Shown: one piece after another, positions 14,651-28,040 of the stretch | Numbering within the stretch: position 1 is the first letter of the stretch | Layout of the letters: every line of letters begins with the position of its first letter | Origin: Monarcha castaneiventris obscurior | Lineage: Eukaryota > Chordata > Aves > Passeriformes > Monarchidae | Direction of reading: 5' to 3' | DNA length: 64,000 nt | Assembly (NCBI GenBank): GCA_026261815.1 | Contig: JAMPIT010000174.1 | Coordinates: forward strand, 10,912,001 to 10,976,000 | Translations under genes and position numbers: made by a program | Notes under the pieces: generated by a model | Told to the model about the DNA's origin: nothing | The model's database searches: none | What the model saw: only the letters and a program-made list of their open reading frames with translations

Positions 14651-14745
14651 ATCATAGCATCATACAGTCATAGAATGGTTTGGGTTGGAAGCGACATTAC
14701 AGACTATTTAGTTCCAACCTCCATGCCATGGGCAAAGACACCTTA
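14651..14745 (-). mobile_element. CR1 LINE 3' end, minus orientation
   Basis: It starts with atcatagcatcatacagtca and tagaatggtttgggttggaa, followed by tccaacctccatgccatggg and caaagacacctt. This is the inverted CR1 3' UTR. A chance 108-codon frame overlaps it (14585-14911) and is not a gene. Confidence 0.92.
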
Positions 14746-17339
14746 TCTGAAAACATCTGTGACAGGTGGTGTTGCTACCAAAATCTCCTTCCATCCTGCT
14801 CTGTACATGCAAAACAGAACATACCTACTGACAATACCATCTCTTTGGACCTCCAAAGATAACAGCAAACTCCAGGCTTCTCTGGAAACAAGTTCACAGG
14901 GTAAACTATGAGTGCTTGAATTGAAAGGCTCTAAAGATATAATTGCCTTTTGGCATTCCCAATTTCTATTTCTTCTTTGTCTTTGTCAAGCCCTATGTAG
15001 CTGGTTTTGCTTTTTAATTTGAGCCATGTTGTCAGCTTGTTTTTGGAAGGTTTTGTAATTTAAGATTTCATTATCATCTTTCCCTCAGCTCTGAACAGTC
15101 TGTCAGTTGCCATACCCATCATGCTGAGCTATCCATGTCTGCTTTTGATTTTCAGCTGCCAACTGAGAAGGTAAAGGTCTACATTTGTTTTTTCCCCTCT
15201 TTTCTACTCTTTTCCTAGTCAGCAACTATTTATTGGTTTTCAACAACATACAATAAGGTGCTGACCTAAATGGGCCTGAGTGACTTCAAATACTACTGAA
15301 AATAAATGGATACCAAGGACATAGAGCCTTTCACAGGAACAGACCAAAAGGTTAAAAAATGTAAATAACTTACCATGAAATACTTCTACAGACTGAACAG
15401 TTATACAGATATTTGTTTTAAAAAGTGGTGTGTCTAACTGCAACACCAAAAATAATTTAAATAAACAACTTGTTACCTGAAAGTTGACTTGCAATGAGAT
15501 GTGTGACCTTGTTAGAAGTAACTAATCTTATCACATTGACTAATGGACAAGTCCTGGTCTAATTTTACAACAGATGCTTAGGTTAAATGTTTTTATTGAA
15601 AAATTGAATATTTACTTGAAGGAGGTCTGACAGGCTCCAATGGCAAGTGTAGGTAATGGTCTCAATGAAATTTCCTGCGTGAACTTGGAAGTCCTGCTAA
15701 GAAGTAGGTCCTTCGAGCACAAATGTACTTTAAAACATACATTGCTTACTCAATTTCATTCAACTAACCCAGAATTCAGCGCAAATCCAAGAAAACATAT
15801 CCACTGGGTAATGTTCAGGGTTTTGTCCCAATACATTTTTTCTATTGGAAATTATCCTAATAAGATAAAAATGAATAATCTTTGTGTAGATAAAGGCGGA
15901 AATTAATGCTGTTTTTAAATTGTTTATATCTATTTTCAAACATCTGTGTTATGTAAAGCAACCAACTACTATAGAAATATGAAAGAGACAGCATGAAGGA
16001 AGAAGGCACTCAAGGGGGAAAGGATACACTGGTGATGACAGGATGCCAAGGCTGCATGATGTCTATTATCTTAAGCAGAAGTACGGCAAAAGTTCTTTAT
16101 TATCCAACAGGCACGTGAAAAACTGCTGGAGAGGCAATTTGAAAAAGTAGGAAAATCCAATATGCAATAAAGTGAGTCTGTAGTAAGAAATGGTCATATC
16201 CTTAAATTATATTCTGTATGTTGTTACAACTATTCAAGACTGCAAATTTTCAACATATCCACAAAAAGCCACTCTCTAAGTGTATTCAAATCCACATATG
16301 ACTACATAATATTTTTTCTAACCTTTCCTTTTCATTATCTGTCTTCCTCACTTTAAAATTGAATGTACCATTTTTGATACTACTTTAAAAATAGTACCAA
16401 CTACAGTGCTGGATAATATGATATTGCACATTCTAAAATTAAGGTATAGAAGTTACATTTCAATCCATTAAGCTACTTATGACTTTGCAGGGAGTTTCTT
16501 GGTAATCAACCATGATAAATTTATCAATATGGGTATTTCCAATAGTATTCAGATTTATTACTTTTCCTTTTAATATATCATCTATCATGGTTAGTGTTTT
16601 GCAGAATAAAATACTTTGAATCTTAACTTTTATGTCCTGTCCACCTAAAATTTAACAACTTTATTTCACTTTCTTCTCAAAGAATCAAATCAATTAAGTA
16701 TTTTCAGAGTGTAGATTTATAAGGATTCATCATGTAAGTCTTGTAAAGTGCAATAACACAGGAATATAATTTTTAACCAGTAGAGGTTAAAAAAAATTAT
16801 AAGTCAGAGCTAGGCTGCCATAAACATAGCAAAATTCACAGCTCTGTTATTACAGGCTGGAAATACAAGACATTCTGAAATATGAGGACCAATTATTAAA
16901 TAATTAGTTTTAAGAAAAACAAATTTCTTTTGCAATATTGCAAAGCTGAAAACAAGATTTCTTTCCAGGGGGAAATCTTTGCGAACTCTATTGATAATAA
17001 GCATATTAGACCTCGTAGATATTAAAACCTAGACAAAACAACAAGACAGTTTTAAAAATTTAATGAGTAGAGGGATGTTTCCTTACAAAATATTTCACAG
17101 TGCCCAAGTGAAAAAAATGACAGTCTGAAGATATTTTATTTCAATTCCTCATAATCTGTGTGGGTCGAGTAAAGAATAAACAAACTCTTGTTATTCTAAT
17201 AGATTTTTTTTGTGTCATAGAAGATATGTCTGTATGCATCAGGCACTTGTTCTTGGCAATACATGCAAGTTATTTTATGCAGTTTATATTATATTACTGG
17301 CTTTAAATCACTTTGTCCTCATCTTTAAGGACTTGCACA

Positions 17340-17545
17340 AGTCTGTGCTCTGCACGTCCACTTTCAGCCCAGACAACACTATCAGATGTCTAAGGGGCAC
17401 GGAGGTGGAGGCAGAAGTTGCCTGCACAGTCACATTGGCTCTTCTCCAGCTTTGCACAGGGTCACAGAGGGTGTCACCTGCACAGCCCAGAGCAGAGCTG
17501 GCAGCTTGTGTCAGACCAGAGACACAAGGAAAAGGGGGAAGTCCA
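17340..17545. other. GC-rich island in intron, unclassified
   Basis: About 200 bp with G+C well above background. Three chance frames overlap it on the plus strand (17210-17548, 17386-17610 and 17418-17726). None resembles a known protein, and the mutual overlap is what a GC-rich, stop-poor patch produces. It is possibly an old repeat fragment. Confidence 0.4.
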
Positions 17546-20500
17546 TAGTTTCCCTTCCCTTCTCCCTTCCTTCCTCTTTCCTCGCTCTAAATCTCAACAC
17601 ACTGAAATGAAAGGAACAAGTGAAAACAAAATAAGGGAAAATTGTTTGAGGAGAGAAGAAAAAAGAATTGGCAGACTCTTAGGACAACCAAGGAATAGTC
17701 CAAACCTCTCACACTTCCATTTATAGTAGGTTTTAAGGTTATTTAGACAGAACATCTTTGTTTTCACACGATTCACACAAATTATACTCTTGTTAGATAT
17801 AAATTACTTCAAGGAATTTAGCACTTTTTTTTTTTTCCTAGTAGTTAACTTAAATCATCATATCTACTTGTTTAACAAACTGAAACACACCTAAACATTT
17901 ACTAGTGGGCATTAAAATTGTCTTATATTTTTAACATGTCAAATAATGAAGATCTATTGGCATTCGGTGTTCTGCTTAGCAGTCTGTATTGCAAAAATAC
18001 AAAGGCCACCATTAGCTATTTTTGCCATAAAAACATTGCCAATCTTACTGCAGAGCCAACTTTTCTCTCTTAGTACAAGAGGGTTCAATAATAATTGCTA
18101 TTCCAAGCTGTGCATAAGAGAGAAAATACAGCAAAAGAAATGGAAAGGGATTTGAGGAGCAGCAGCAATCATCTGTTCTCCAAAACAGATTTTGGCAGTA
18201 TGTACAGATTTACCATTTATTACTCAGTCAAGCAGCCTAACAGACACTGGAATCTCAGGACCTGCTATAAAGCCCAAGATAATTCTGGGTGCACAGCACA
18301 TGGCTGGACAAGAAATCTGCAGTGAGAGGCAGCTACGCGGAATGCTAATAATAATCAGCATTCCATTATTAGAAAAGTATTTTTCACACTTTTATTTTTT
18401 TAAAAACTATGCAAATTAAAGTTATACAGTTTGGGAAAAGAAAGTAAATAGGAACACAAATGTGATTTAGCATCTTCCTGTTTAAGCTCCAGAGTTTTCA
18501 AAATCAAAGGGGAGGAAAATCTCCTCATTGTACGATATTCTATTTTGTTGAAGCCAAACAGCTTAACCAGGTATCCCAAATTTGGCTTCTGGTATGGCTT
18601 TTCACAGCTCACTGTGATATTAAGAATTCTAAACTAGTAGGAGGTCATATCCTTTGAGTATTTAAGAAGGCTGTATAATGTCAAAGGTCCACGCAGACGA
18701 ACTTCTGGTTATAAGAACAGAAAAGACATAATACAGAAAATTTGGTAGCTAATGGTGTCCAACAGGGTCACTGTAAAAAAGGCCCACAGCCATGGGTTAG
18801 GGCCATGCCTAACACCTGTGTTGTTTTATTGAAAACCCAAACTCAATATTTTCTTAGGTTTGGTTCTTTTTTAAAAAGAGCGTGAGCAATACTAACAGCA
18901 AAAAAGGAACCTAATGAACCATTTCCTGGACTTAACATAGAAAAAATGAATTCTTGATATATTTTATTCCATTTAAAAAGAAATAAGTGTTAACATACTA
19001 AAATGTGATTTTTTTTTTTTTTTTGTGGAATGTGGTTTTCATGGGGAATTCTGTGTCAGTACAACACCCTGATGTAGTTATGTTTTAGAAATATAGGGGT
19101 TCTTTTGTAATTAAATATATCTTTAAATATTTATTCAATAAAGGTATAGCAGGCTGGAAAATAGATTTTTAAAATGACATCAATTAGAAGCTAAATTTCT
19201 GCATCTGACAAATATGAATCTAATAGATCAGGAGACAGACCTATTCAGTGCATTACTGTAATGAAGTACAGATGATAACCATGAAGTTTGGAATTCTCTG
19301 GAAGCATAGTTAAAACTGAAAGAGAGAAAACTAGAATGTCTGCATGGGTACAGATATTCAGTGTTAATATGCTTACCCATGAAAGAAAGTTGGCAGTGGA
19401 AATGAAAATACTGTCTCTGCCAAAATTAGATCTATACCAAAATAAAACAATTTGGAAGTAAAAATAGCACCTGGTAAGGGAAGATCACCACAACAATACG
19501 AAGAAAATTTCTTTCCTAAGAATCACAAAGTAAACCCTATAACTATTCAACCCTGTAACAAATTACTGTATAGGATAAAAGGCTTCACCAAGATAAAGAG
19601 AAAATTTCCGTCATGATTTGCTAGTGAGTTGTGACTGTTTGCTTGAATTTAGTATCGAATTTTCACAGGTTAAATGATTAGAATAGATGTAAAATATTTA
19701 AAATATAGTTCTAAGCTGTAAAAGTACTTAAACCGATAGCTGAGAAAATTCTTCAACGCAAAATAACAAATAGAAATGTAAAAATTAATATCTGTTCTTT
19801 CCAGGTTGAGACAAATAACAAAGCCTAGTACAATTCAAACACTAGCCCAAATATTTGGGGTGTAATTTATTATATTATAGAAGTTCCTCCCAATGTTTCT
19901 AGATAAAAACTTATTTTTCAAAAAAATTTAAAAAAAAATTCCACTAAACAAGCTGAGTGTCATGTATCAATAATCTCATGATGCCGTCTTTCAGTTGGCT
20001 CTCACACTAATACACACAAATAAATAAAATCAATCATATTGATTGTAAATAGCTAACCCTTGATCCATTTCAAATAAACATTTTTCAGTTCAGAGGTAGA
20101 ATATTTCAGAAAACCCACTTTCAGTAGAAATTTTTGTTTAGACAACGGCATCTCTATGAAAACCTAAGGTATTTAGGTTCTAAATTTACTTCTGAAAATA
20201 AAAATTTTGCTTTCTTATTTTGCAGAAACATCTGAAAATTCTATTTAAACATCTTAATGTCAGACAATGCAAGTCTAGAAGAGTGCCTGGAATTACAACA
20301 GAGGCGTGTTTTATTTCAGGTTTGCCATTATTTCTTTTCCCATTAAGAACCTTATGTCACTTTTAACAATTAGTTAGTCTTGGATAAACTGTCTAGGCCA
20401 AAATGGATTCTCAAATATTCAGCTTGAAAGTATGGTATTGTATCATTTTGTGATGCATCATTATTAGGCAGATTGCTTTAAATCTGCATTGATAATTCCT

Positions 20501-21656
20501 TACTACACCTGTATTTTCAAAATAACATGTACCTAATCAGTTTAGTTTTTCAAGTAGGAAAGGATTACCCTTGGCTACAAAAAAGTCTTTCCTTACTCTG
20601 CCTTATTATCTGAAATTTTGATAACTTTAGACAGAAGTCATGGCCAATTTGATGCCAAGTGAATATGCTAGACCATCAATCCAATTAAACTAATGGTACT
20701 AATCCCAGTATAAAATATAAGTACTTCCTTGCCATGGAGGATACTGTTCAAGTTGTTTGGGCTTCATGATTTTGACAGAAACACACTTTTTCATCAAGCT
20801 AGAAAAGCTATTTCTTTTTGCTGTTTATTTAAATCAGAATTTAATTCAGGGAGTTTTAGCAAGCTACTTGGGGGTAAAAAAACCCAACTGTAATTGTCAG
20901 AGCATAAAAAGCAATACTGACCCTAGAGTTCTTTACTTAAGTTTCTGCATCAGTATTTTCCTTCCAGGTTTAATACTGAACCAACCAGGCAGTACTTAGG
21001 GACTTATCTGCAACTAACATTTGCTTTATACTTACCCCAAGCCATAGTCTTTGGTATTTAAAACAGGCTGTCACTGAAATTCATGTAAAGGTCTACTTCA
21101 CTCATTACATGTTTTCACAAATAACTCACTGATTAAAATAGGAGAAAATACCAAAAAAAAAAAAAAGGAAGAAGTTAGAGTAATCTTACATGCCATCTGC
21201 ACAAGACATATATAGTATCTATTTCCAAATTTAAAGGTGTGAACACACACAAAATCAGAGACTTGAAACAATCGATTTTCAATCTCCGATGTAGTAAACC
21301 TGCATTATTCATTTATCCCTTACAATAAACCAGGAGAAAAAGAGTTCTGAATAGCTTCAGTTGTAAAGCTATCACAAAAAATATACCAGAAGCACTAATC
21401 TTATAATATGATGAATCAATTAATTTAAGTAATAAAAGTGTCTTGCCTGTCTGTAACTGCTATTTAAACTAAATACAAAAAAAGCACACAAACTTTTCAT
21501 TGTGTCTTTAGATATTTAAGTGCATGGAGAGTGCCAAAATATTTACTCAAGACTATCATATCTAGATTCCTTAATAAAACGTATTTATTATCCACACATA
21601 AGACCTTCAATGAATAAATGATAAAATGATAAGACACTTTTTCCTAGTTTATTTGA

Positions 21657-21719
21657 ATTGGGTTGTTTTGGGGTTTTTTTTGTTTGTTTGTTTTTTTGGT
21701 TTTTTGGGGTTTTTTTTGA
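21657..21719 (+). repeat. T/G-rich low-complexity tract
   Basis: Composed of (TTTG)n and T-runs with GGGG blocks, close in composition to the tract at 8575-8670. It lies just left of the CR1 end at 21778. Confidence 0.9.
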
Positions 21720-21777
21720 GGAATATTGTCACTGTCCTGGTTTCATTTCCCATCATTTCTAAGGTTTTTATTCACAT

Positions 21778-21873
21778 AATCATAGAACGGACTTGGTTGG
21801 AAGCGACCTTGAAGATTGTCTAGTTCCAACACCCCCGCCATGTGCAGGAGCACGTTCCACTAGACTGCAGTTC
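21778..21873 (-). mobile_element. CR1 LINE 3' end, minus orientation
   Basis: It starts aatcatagaacggacttggt, continues tggaagcgaccttgaaga and ctagttccaacacccccgcc, and ends near ttccactagactgcag. This is the inverted CR1 UTR of the subfamily carrying a CCATGGGCAGGGACACCTTCC block, here eroded. A T/G-rich low-complexity tract lies 60 bp to its left. Confidence 0.92.
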
Positions 21874-23460
21874 CCAAAGAATATTTTTTCAAGCTCTCAG
21901 CCTGACATACACAAGATACTCAGAAACTGTACAACATTTTAAAAATTCATCAAGGAAATAATATTCTGGTCAAGAAAAAAATCATTGTAGCATTTAACTT
22001 GAATTTTTTTAATGATTTCTTAAAGTTTTTATTGCCCTCAAGTGATATACTGGAGTACTATAATGTCAAAATATTTTGCCAATAACTGACTATTTACATA
22101 TATGATGCGCTACTAGAAAGGCAAAATTTATGTCCACTGCCAAACTTGCTATCAAATAATATATAATAAACACAAGACTTTAAAAAGCAGAAAAAATTTG
22201 ACTGCCATGAAAGGCGAGTATGAAGAAACAGCATTTATATTTTATGATTAGTAAGGTATATGAACCATCAATTACTTGTAACTCAATATTTATGCCTGGT
22301 TTAATGGCTTCAGAGCAGGGAAGCCCTTTTTTTGGCTGCTTGCTGTCAAAGTTGCAACATAACTTGCAAAGTTATGTTGCTATGTTCACGACACATTACA
22401 TTCAACCTGACACTTTAATCAACTCTTCCATGCTAATCAAGTAGTGCCAAGTGGAAGCAGTATTTCCATTTCTGATTTAAAGGGAGTAAAGCAGGAATAA
22501 CCACACAGAAAAAAGCAAACCTGGTTTGTGTGTTTTGCCTAACACCTTGCCTCAAACCATAACACCAGCACAGACATACACCTAGAGGAATCACTGCAGC
22601 AGATGGAGAGAGTGGAAGTCAGACAGTGAGGGCATGTGGTGGTATCCACTGGGAAGATTAACCTCGCTTTCCTTGTGCCAGAGATTTCCTCTCACTCCTG
22701 GTCTGCAGTTCCTATATTCTGCTTAGGGATAAGCAGGGTACAGTTTTAATGAGGATTTAGAAATAAAACTTCAGCTATTACTAACAGGAGATGCATGACT
22801 AGTTCCCAGTGCATGTGGTAGAAAGAGGACCTGAGGGTTTGTTCTGTTTTCAGCTGCAGATTGATTTTATTTCAAAACCTAAATGGGCCTCTTGAAAAAT
22901 ACTGAATTAAAAGTCTGATTTGGGGCTATTTTATGGGGATTGCCTTCTCTCGCCAATCCTCAGAAACAGGCAAGTAAATTAACTCCCTAGATTTTCTCCT
23001 GTCTCTGCACATGTTTTGGCACCAGATCGAGGGAAAGAAAAAGATCAAAAAACAACCAACTTTCATAATGTTTATTTCTACAATCAAGTAAGTCACAAAA
23101 GAATACCCTGGATGTAGTAAATGGATGTTTTGTAATGATGTATCATATATTTTTATAGTGAAATACAAGGAGCTACTTCACAAGAAGCTCATCACTGTAA
23201 TTAAAACAAAGCAAATCACCATATATATAGGAAGAGAAGGATATTCTTTTATAGAACACGCTAGATTTCAAGTTTAAATAGGTTGTACACCATTACAGAA
23301 TTACTAGACAAAACAGTTTCCCATTTTCAAAAATCTAAGTGGATAGAAATTCATTATTTGATTCAATTTTAAAAATAATAAATGATCATAAACAATAACT
23401 ATAATAAAAAAGAAACCTAAATAGGAAAGACTTGAATGAACAATATATTGATTATCTTAA

Positions 23461-23500
23461 AAGACTTTTCCAACCTTAATGATTCTATAATTCTATGGTT
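23461..23500 (+). mobile_element. very short CR1 3' terminus
   Basis: Only the last 40 bp of a CR1 are visible: cttttccaaccttaatgatt followed by ctataattctatgg. This is the conserved junction of UTR and terminal repeats. No ORF2 sequence precedes it. Confidence 0.8.
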
Positions 23501-25833
23501 AAGAGTCAAATTCCCAGTTTCATACAGAAAATAATTAATGAACACGAAAAAGCGTGATTGAGAGGCCCTCATGAAAATTCAGATCACATGTGGCTCTAAC
23601 AGTAATTGTCCCTCTCCCCTAGAAACAACAGCCTGCTGCTATAAGAGGCAAGAGAAGTGAAAACCAATCTTAAGGAGGAATAGGCAAGTCAAATATCTAG
23701 TCATTGAAAACTGCTCTGTGAGATCCAAAGAGTAATTCTTTCTTTCTCTTGGCATTCTGCAAAGCATATACAAAAAAGGAGAAAGAATGAAAACTGCTTG
23801 ACAAAGCGTAATTCAGTCAAAAAAATTGGCTTTCAAGCAGTAAAACTTGTGAACTGTGTCTCATCCACTGTTTCTCAGGATTTGTTGTAATACTTGTGTT
23901 GCAAATGCTTCCTAACAGATTGGGATTTAGACAAGGAATTGCAGATACTATTTTCAAATGTACAGCTGCACCCTGTTATAGTGGACACTGAAACCTCTAC
24001 CAAGAAATGACAGGTTAGCTCCCGTGAACGGGCAGAAAAACGACAGCAGTGTTTAAGGTATGTTATCAGTCTTTCTAGGGTTATAAAAATTGCTTGTAGA
24101 TCATAATGTGAAAAGAACAACACTAAATTCTACTTTGGGGAATCTGTTGGTGAATGACTACCTCACAATTGCTCACTGTGTTTCAGATGACACATGAACT
24201 TTGTAACTATAAAATAAAACCTGGTGAACATTTTGTGTTTATTGATATGAAATCTGACACTTTTAGGTATTCTCAAGCTGTTATCTCTGAAAATTCCATC
24301 TGTAACCAAAAGTTACCCAGACACACAACAACATGATTTTTCTGACATAGAATTACAGACTTCCTGGTAATTTTCTAGGCTTCCACTTCTCTGGTAATTA
24401 ATATAAAAACCAGATGCAAAGAATCACAAGCTGTATATATTGTACATGCAGTTACCTCTCTCCAGAAATGTACATTTCTGTCTGTTATTATCATTTTATT
24501 AGATACTAAAGTTGTACCTTTCATGTGGAAATCATAATCTGTCTTCCTTTTCAGGTTTATGGGCTGTGCAGTAACATTACATAGTATACATTTTTAAGGC
24601 ATATATGTCCTTAGGAATTCCATTTAAAATGTTAAATTCAACACAACAAGAAAACATTTTATGTACTGCTATGATGAAAATCTTATATCAAATTCACACA
24701 GGGTTTACAAATATCCTAATAATTGGAGACGAGTTTTTACAACATTTTATCAGTGAAGTATCAATTCTCTTCAAAAAAAGCAGAGGAAATGGCCTGTCAC
24801 TTCTCTGTAATCCTGCAATTAAGGTGCACTTTAGCACTCATTAAAGCCAGAATCCCAGAATAATCTTCTAGGTCTGTCAGTCAAGCTCACCATATACGAA
24901 TATGAGCTACTATGATTCTTTCCCCCATCATATTGACATTTCCATTTTCATCCCTGTGCCATTTATGGAAGCTGCACTCAACTGTGGCCATGAATTTTAA
25001 AAAGCTCAGGTCACACTAGGGTCTCTTTCCTCTTGATGAGGCTTTAACAGAGGAAAAAGACTGCATACTTAAAATTAGGACCCTAAATAAAAAAAAATCA
25101 AAACTTAAAAATAAAAATCCTATTTAATTTTTCTTCCCGCCTTTTAAAAAATATGCAGCCCCTTTGAATCCCGAAATGTCTTTTTATTGTATTAAGATTT
25201 TTGCTTGATGATGAGCACAGGGGCTCATTTCCATCTTGAAATATAAATACTTAATTTTGAAATATAATTAAAGAATCCTCAATAGTATATGCATATATAT
25301 TTTTTTTTTCATAGTTTAGAAAGACTTTATGTACATTCCCTGTTAAAGGCTGTTACTGCAATTCTAGAAATGCACTGGATGCAATATTGGTACTACCACC
25401 TCACACAGCATGTTATTTCCCTGAACTGTACCTGTTTTTGGGATACTCAAAAACGTTTTCAGAACACATCTCTGCCTGAGGCCAAATAGTGTGTAAAGAA
25501 GAGCTGTCAAGGATTGTTTGTATTAAATGTGAACAGCATGGAGAAAGAATGGATCAGAAAGTCAGAATATGGAAGAGTTTTGTTTCACCTCCAGTTACAT
25601 CTGTGACACTCAGATCCAAACCCAATGAATCTCTTTAACTGTGGCACCTAACAATTCATAAAATGAATCATATCCCTAATACAACACATCTCTGAAACAG
25701 CACTGAAAGAAGTAAAAGTGACTATAACAGCAAACCAGTACTAAAAATGGAGACAAAAATTGTTTTAAGAATGGGACACAAATAATGACCTTAGTATTAA
25801 AATATAAAATCACTTTGTTTTCATGTTACTTAC

Positions 25834-25963
25834 AGCCTTCATAAATATCTGTTGGTATGTGGACTGCTGCGTGTTGGTAAGACGTTTGCCGTCGGAAAAC
25901 AGGATCGTCTTCAAACACTGGTCTGATTCTCTGGCTGCCAGATTCAGTTACATTCTTTTCAGG
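25834..25963 (-). CDS. CACNA2D1: CACNA2D1 internal exon (130 bp), alpha2delta-1 calcium channel subunit
   Basis: This is the exon that follows the 45-bp exon at 41513-41557. On the minus strand it encodes 43 residues plus the first base of a split codon. It begins [17 protein letters not shown] and ends [16 protein letters not shown]. Human alpha2delta-1 has PEKNDSEPGSQRIKPVF and, at the end, an identical [16 protein letters not shown]; both spans are 43 residues (human 133-175). The segment is extracellular, just N-terminal to the VWA domain. The donor is GGCT|GTAAGTAA, leaving phase 1, as expected for human G-STIV next. The acceptor is tgtttttctttaaaaag|CCTGAAAAG; a second AG lies 9 bases further in, so a shorter in-frame form is possible. 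The N-glycosylation sequon at human N136 (NDS) is kept here as NVT. There are no frameshifts or stops, so the exon looks functional. The exon number in the full gene is not given because the 5' exons are outside the window. Confidence 0.96.
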
Positions 25964-27599
25964 CTTTTTAAAGAAAAACATGTAAAGGGCAAAATATTAC
26001 AAAGTGTGCTAAAAACAATATTACTCACATTTGTTCTTTTTACATAAAAAAAAAAACATAGCTTTTTTTTCATTACTAATATTTTGCATTTGTGTATAAA
26101 CACAATTAGTTGCTCTAGGTCAAAGAATAATTGTGTATAGTTTTCTTCTAATTTTGAATAATCCAGTGCAATTCAATGAAATGAAGATCTTCAAAAGAAA
26201 AGTAAGATCCTAACGCCTTACACACCTAAATTTCCTAACTGCATGGAATTTTTACACCCATAACACAGCGCAAATAAATTACCTTTTATTACATGTAATA
26301 ATCTGCACAACATCTTAAATACAGGGGTTTTTTCCTTCTGCAGATTATATAGCAAATCACAAATCTAAAAATTATACCACCAATATACATTTCATATACA
26401 GATTTTTCTGAAACTGTGGTGTACATCCAGACAAAGTAAGGAAATTAAGCCTTCTTAGAACTTCTGATTGAGTTTGGTTTTGTTCATCGGTTTATTTTAA
26501 CCATGTCTCAGTAAAATCTCATGTGGTGGCTAAACCTGCCCAAGGAAAAAGGTCCCCAAACACTCAGATGCTCACCACCACCTGTCAGCTTTGGGTTCCC
26601 ATCCTCTCTCACCTGTCTGCACCCTGATACACATTTCTTGATTCCTTCTAATTCACCCAGTCAATTTGGACTAGCTCTTAAACATTTTGAAAAGCAGAGA
26701 CTATTTCTAACTCAGCTACAAAAACTGCATGAAGTGTGGAACCAAGGAGGTAGAGAAGGCGAAAGAAGAGGTGGGACTGTCTTCACCTCTCTCAGCTGCA
26801 GCTGGAACAGGAGGCCCCGTGGCATGGGTCAACTGCCTCTTAAAGCAATTATATAGCAACTCTGATACTGAATGATTACTCAGGCCAGCACTTGTAGGCA
26901 ATTACAAGGATATTTTTAATTTTATAGAGTCATCAGTTTTTGAAAATTGCTATGCTTGATAAATAGTGCTGACAATGAAGCACCTGCTGGTCAGTTGGGC
27001 ATGTGTGTGCTGGTGCCATTCTGTTTATTATCCTCTATCAATGTATAGACAGATAAATTTTAGCTTATCCACAATGTCATGTAATGAAACTGCCTATATT
27101 TTCTCATCTGCTTCATTGCAAGGTTACAGACAAATGTTATACTAAGTATAGGTTCAAATGTTGCCTGAGGTAAGCAGCAATCATGGGTGGGTTTTAAAGA
27201 GATGGTTTCCTCTGGAAACACAAAGGGCAGAACTCATCTAACCAGTGACAGCCAGCAATTTCAACAACCCAGCAGTGTTCTGCTCATCACTGTAGGCTGC
27301 CTTCGTGGCCAATGAAGAGAAATGGGCATGTTTAGAGTGCAATTCATCTTACCTTAATTAGATACCTTTTTCCCATGACATGAATCATGCTTTAGAAGTG
27401 CCTCCTACTTTTGATCGATTGTAAAAGTAGCTCTAGGGCAAATCACCTAGACATAGAAGTCAGCAATACTGCTGTCTAGTATTAGGTGAGATGAATCTCA
27501 CAAATCTACTAAACTTTGGGAAGAAAAGAAGGTGGGTATTCATTTAGACTGTTTTTATGCAGTTTAGCTAATGTATCTTATGCTAAGAAGTTCAATTTG

Positions 27600-28040
27600 T
27601 TACTTAGTATTTAATCCCATTCTGGCGATGGGCAAGAGTTTGGGAGGGGACATAACCAGGACAGCTGACCCAAGCTGATCAAAGAGATACTCCTTTCTAA
27701 TGATGTTCTGCTCAGTGTTAAAAGCTCAGAGAAATTAGGAGAGAGGGCGAATTTGTCATTAAGGTGGAACATTTGTAGGGCAACTGCTGTGCGTCCTAAG
27801 ATCCTACTGCCCAGAAAGTGTTTGGACATCATCTGCAGATGGGAAGTAAAGAATAAATCTTTTTGATTTACATTGCTTCAACGTTTGGACTTTGCTTTTC
27901 TTAATTAAACTGTCTTTATCTCAATCCATGAGTCCTTTATGGTCATATTTTCCACCCCTCCACTGCTGGAGGAGGGTGGTGATAGAGGGGAATGTGACTT
28001 TGTGGGCAACTGGTAGCCAGACAAGGTCAAACCCCCACAA
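27600..28040 (+). mobile_element. 5'-damaged solo LTR, ERV type common in songbirds
   Basis: Diagnostic blocks are ttgggaggggacataacc, aggacagctgacccaagctg, ttaaactgtctttatctcaa followed by tccatgagtc, and a terminal caaggtcaaacccccacaa. These match, with substitutions, the U3, polyadenylation (attaaa at 27904-27909) and 3' end of an LTR family I recognise as very frequent in passerine genomes. The 5' portion, which should begin TGTCCTGGTTT, is missing or too eroded to recognise. No internal coding region is present. Confidence 0.75.

Larger units (their letters stand above)
1..25833 (-). other. CACNA2D1: partial downstream CACNA2D1 intron
   Basis: This is everything 3' (transcript sense) of the 130-bp exon, a phase-1 intron beginning with GTAAGTAAC and running past the left edge. 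The next human coding block, STIVLNELNWTSALDEVF, was looked for on the minus strand and not seen. The intron is therefore at least 25.8 kb. It contains three CR1 remnants (14651-14745, 21778-21873 and 23461-23500), simple-sequence tracts, a 57-bp tandem duplication at 6923-7036 and a GC-richer patch at 17340-17545. Most of 1-14600 shows nothing I can classify. Confidence 0.85.
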
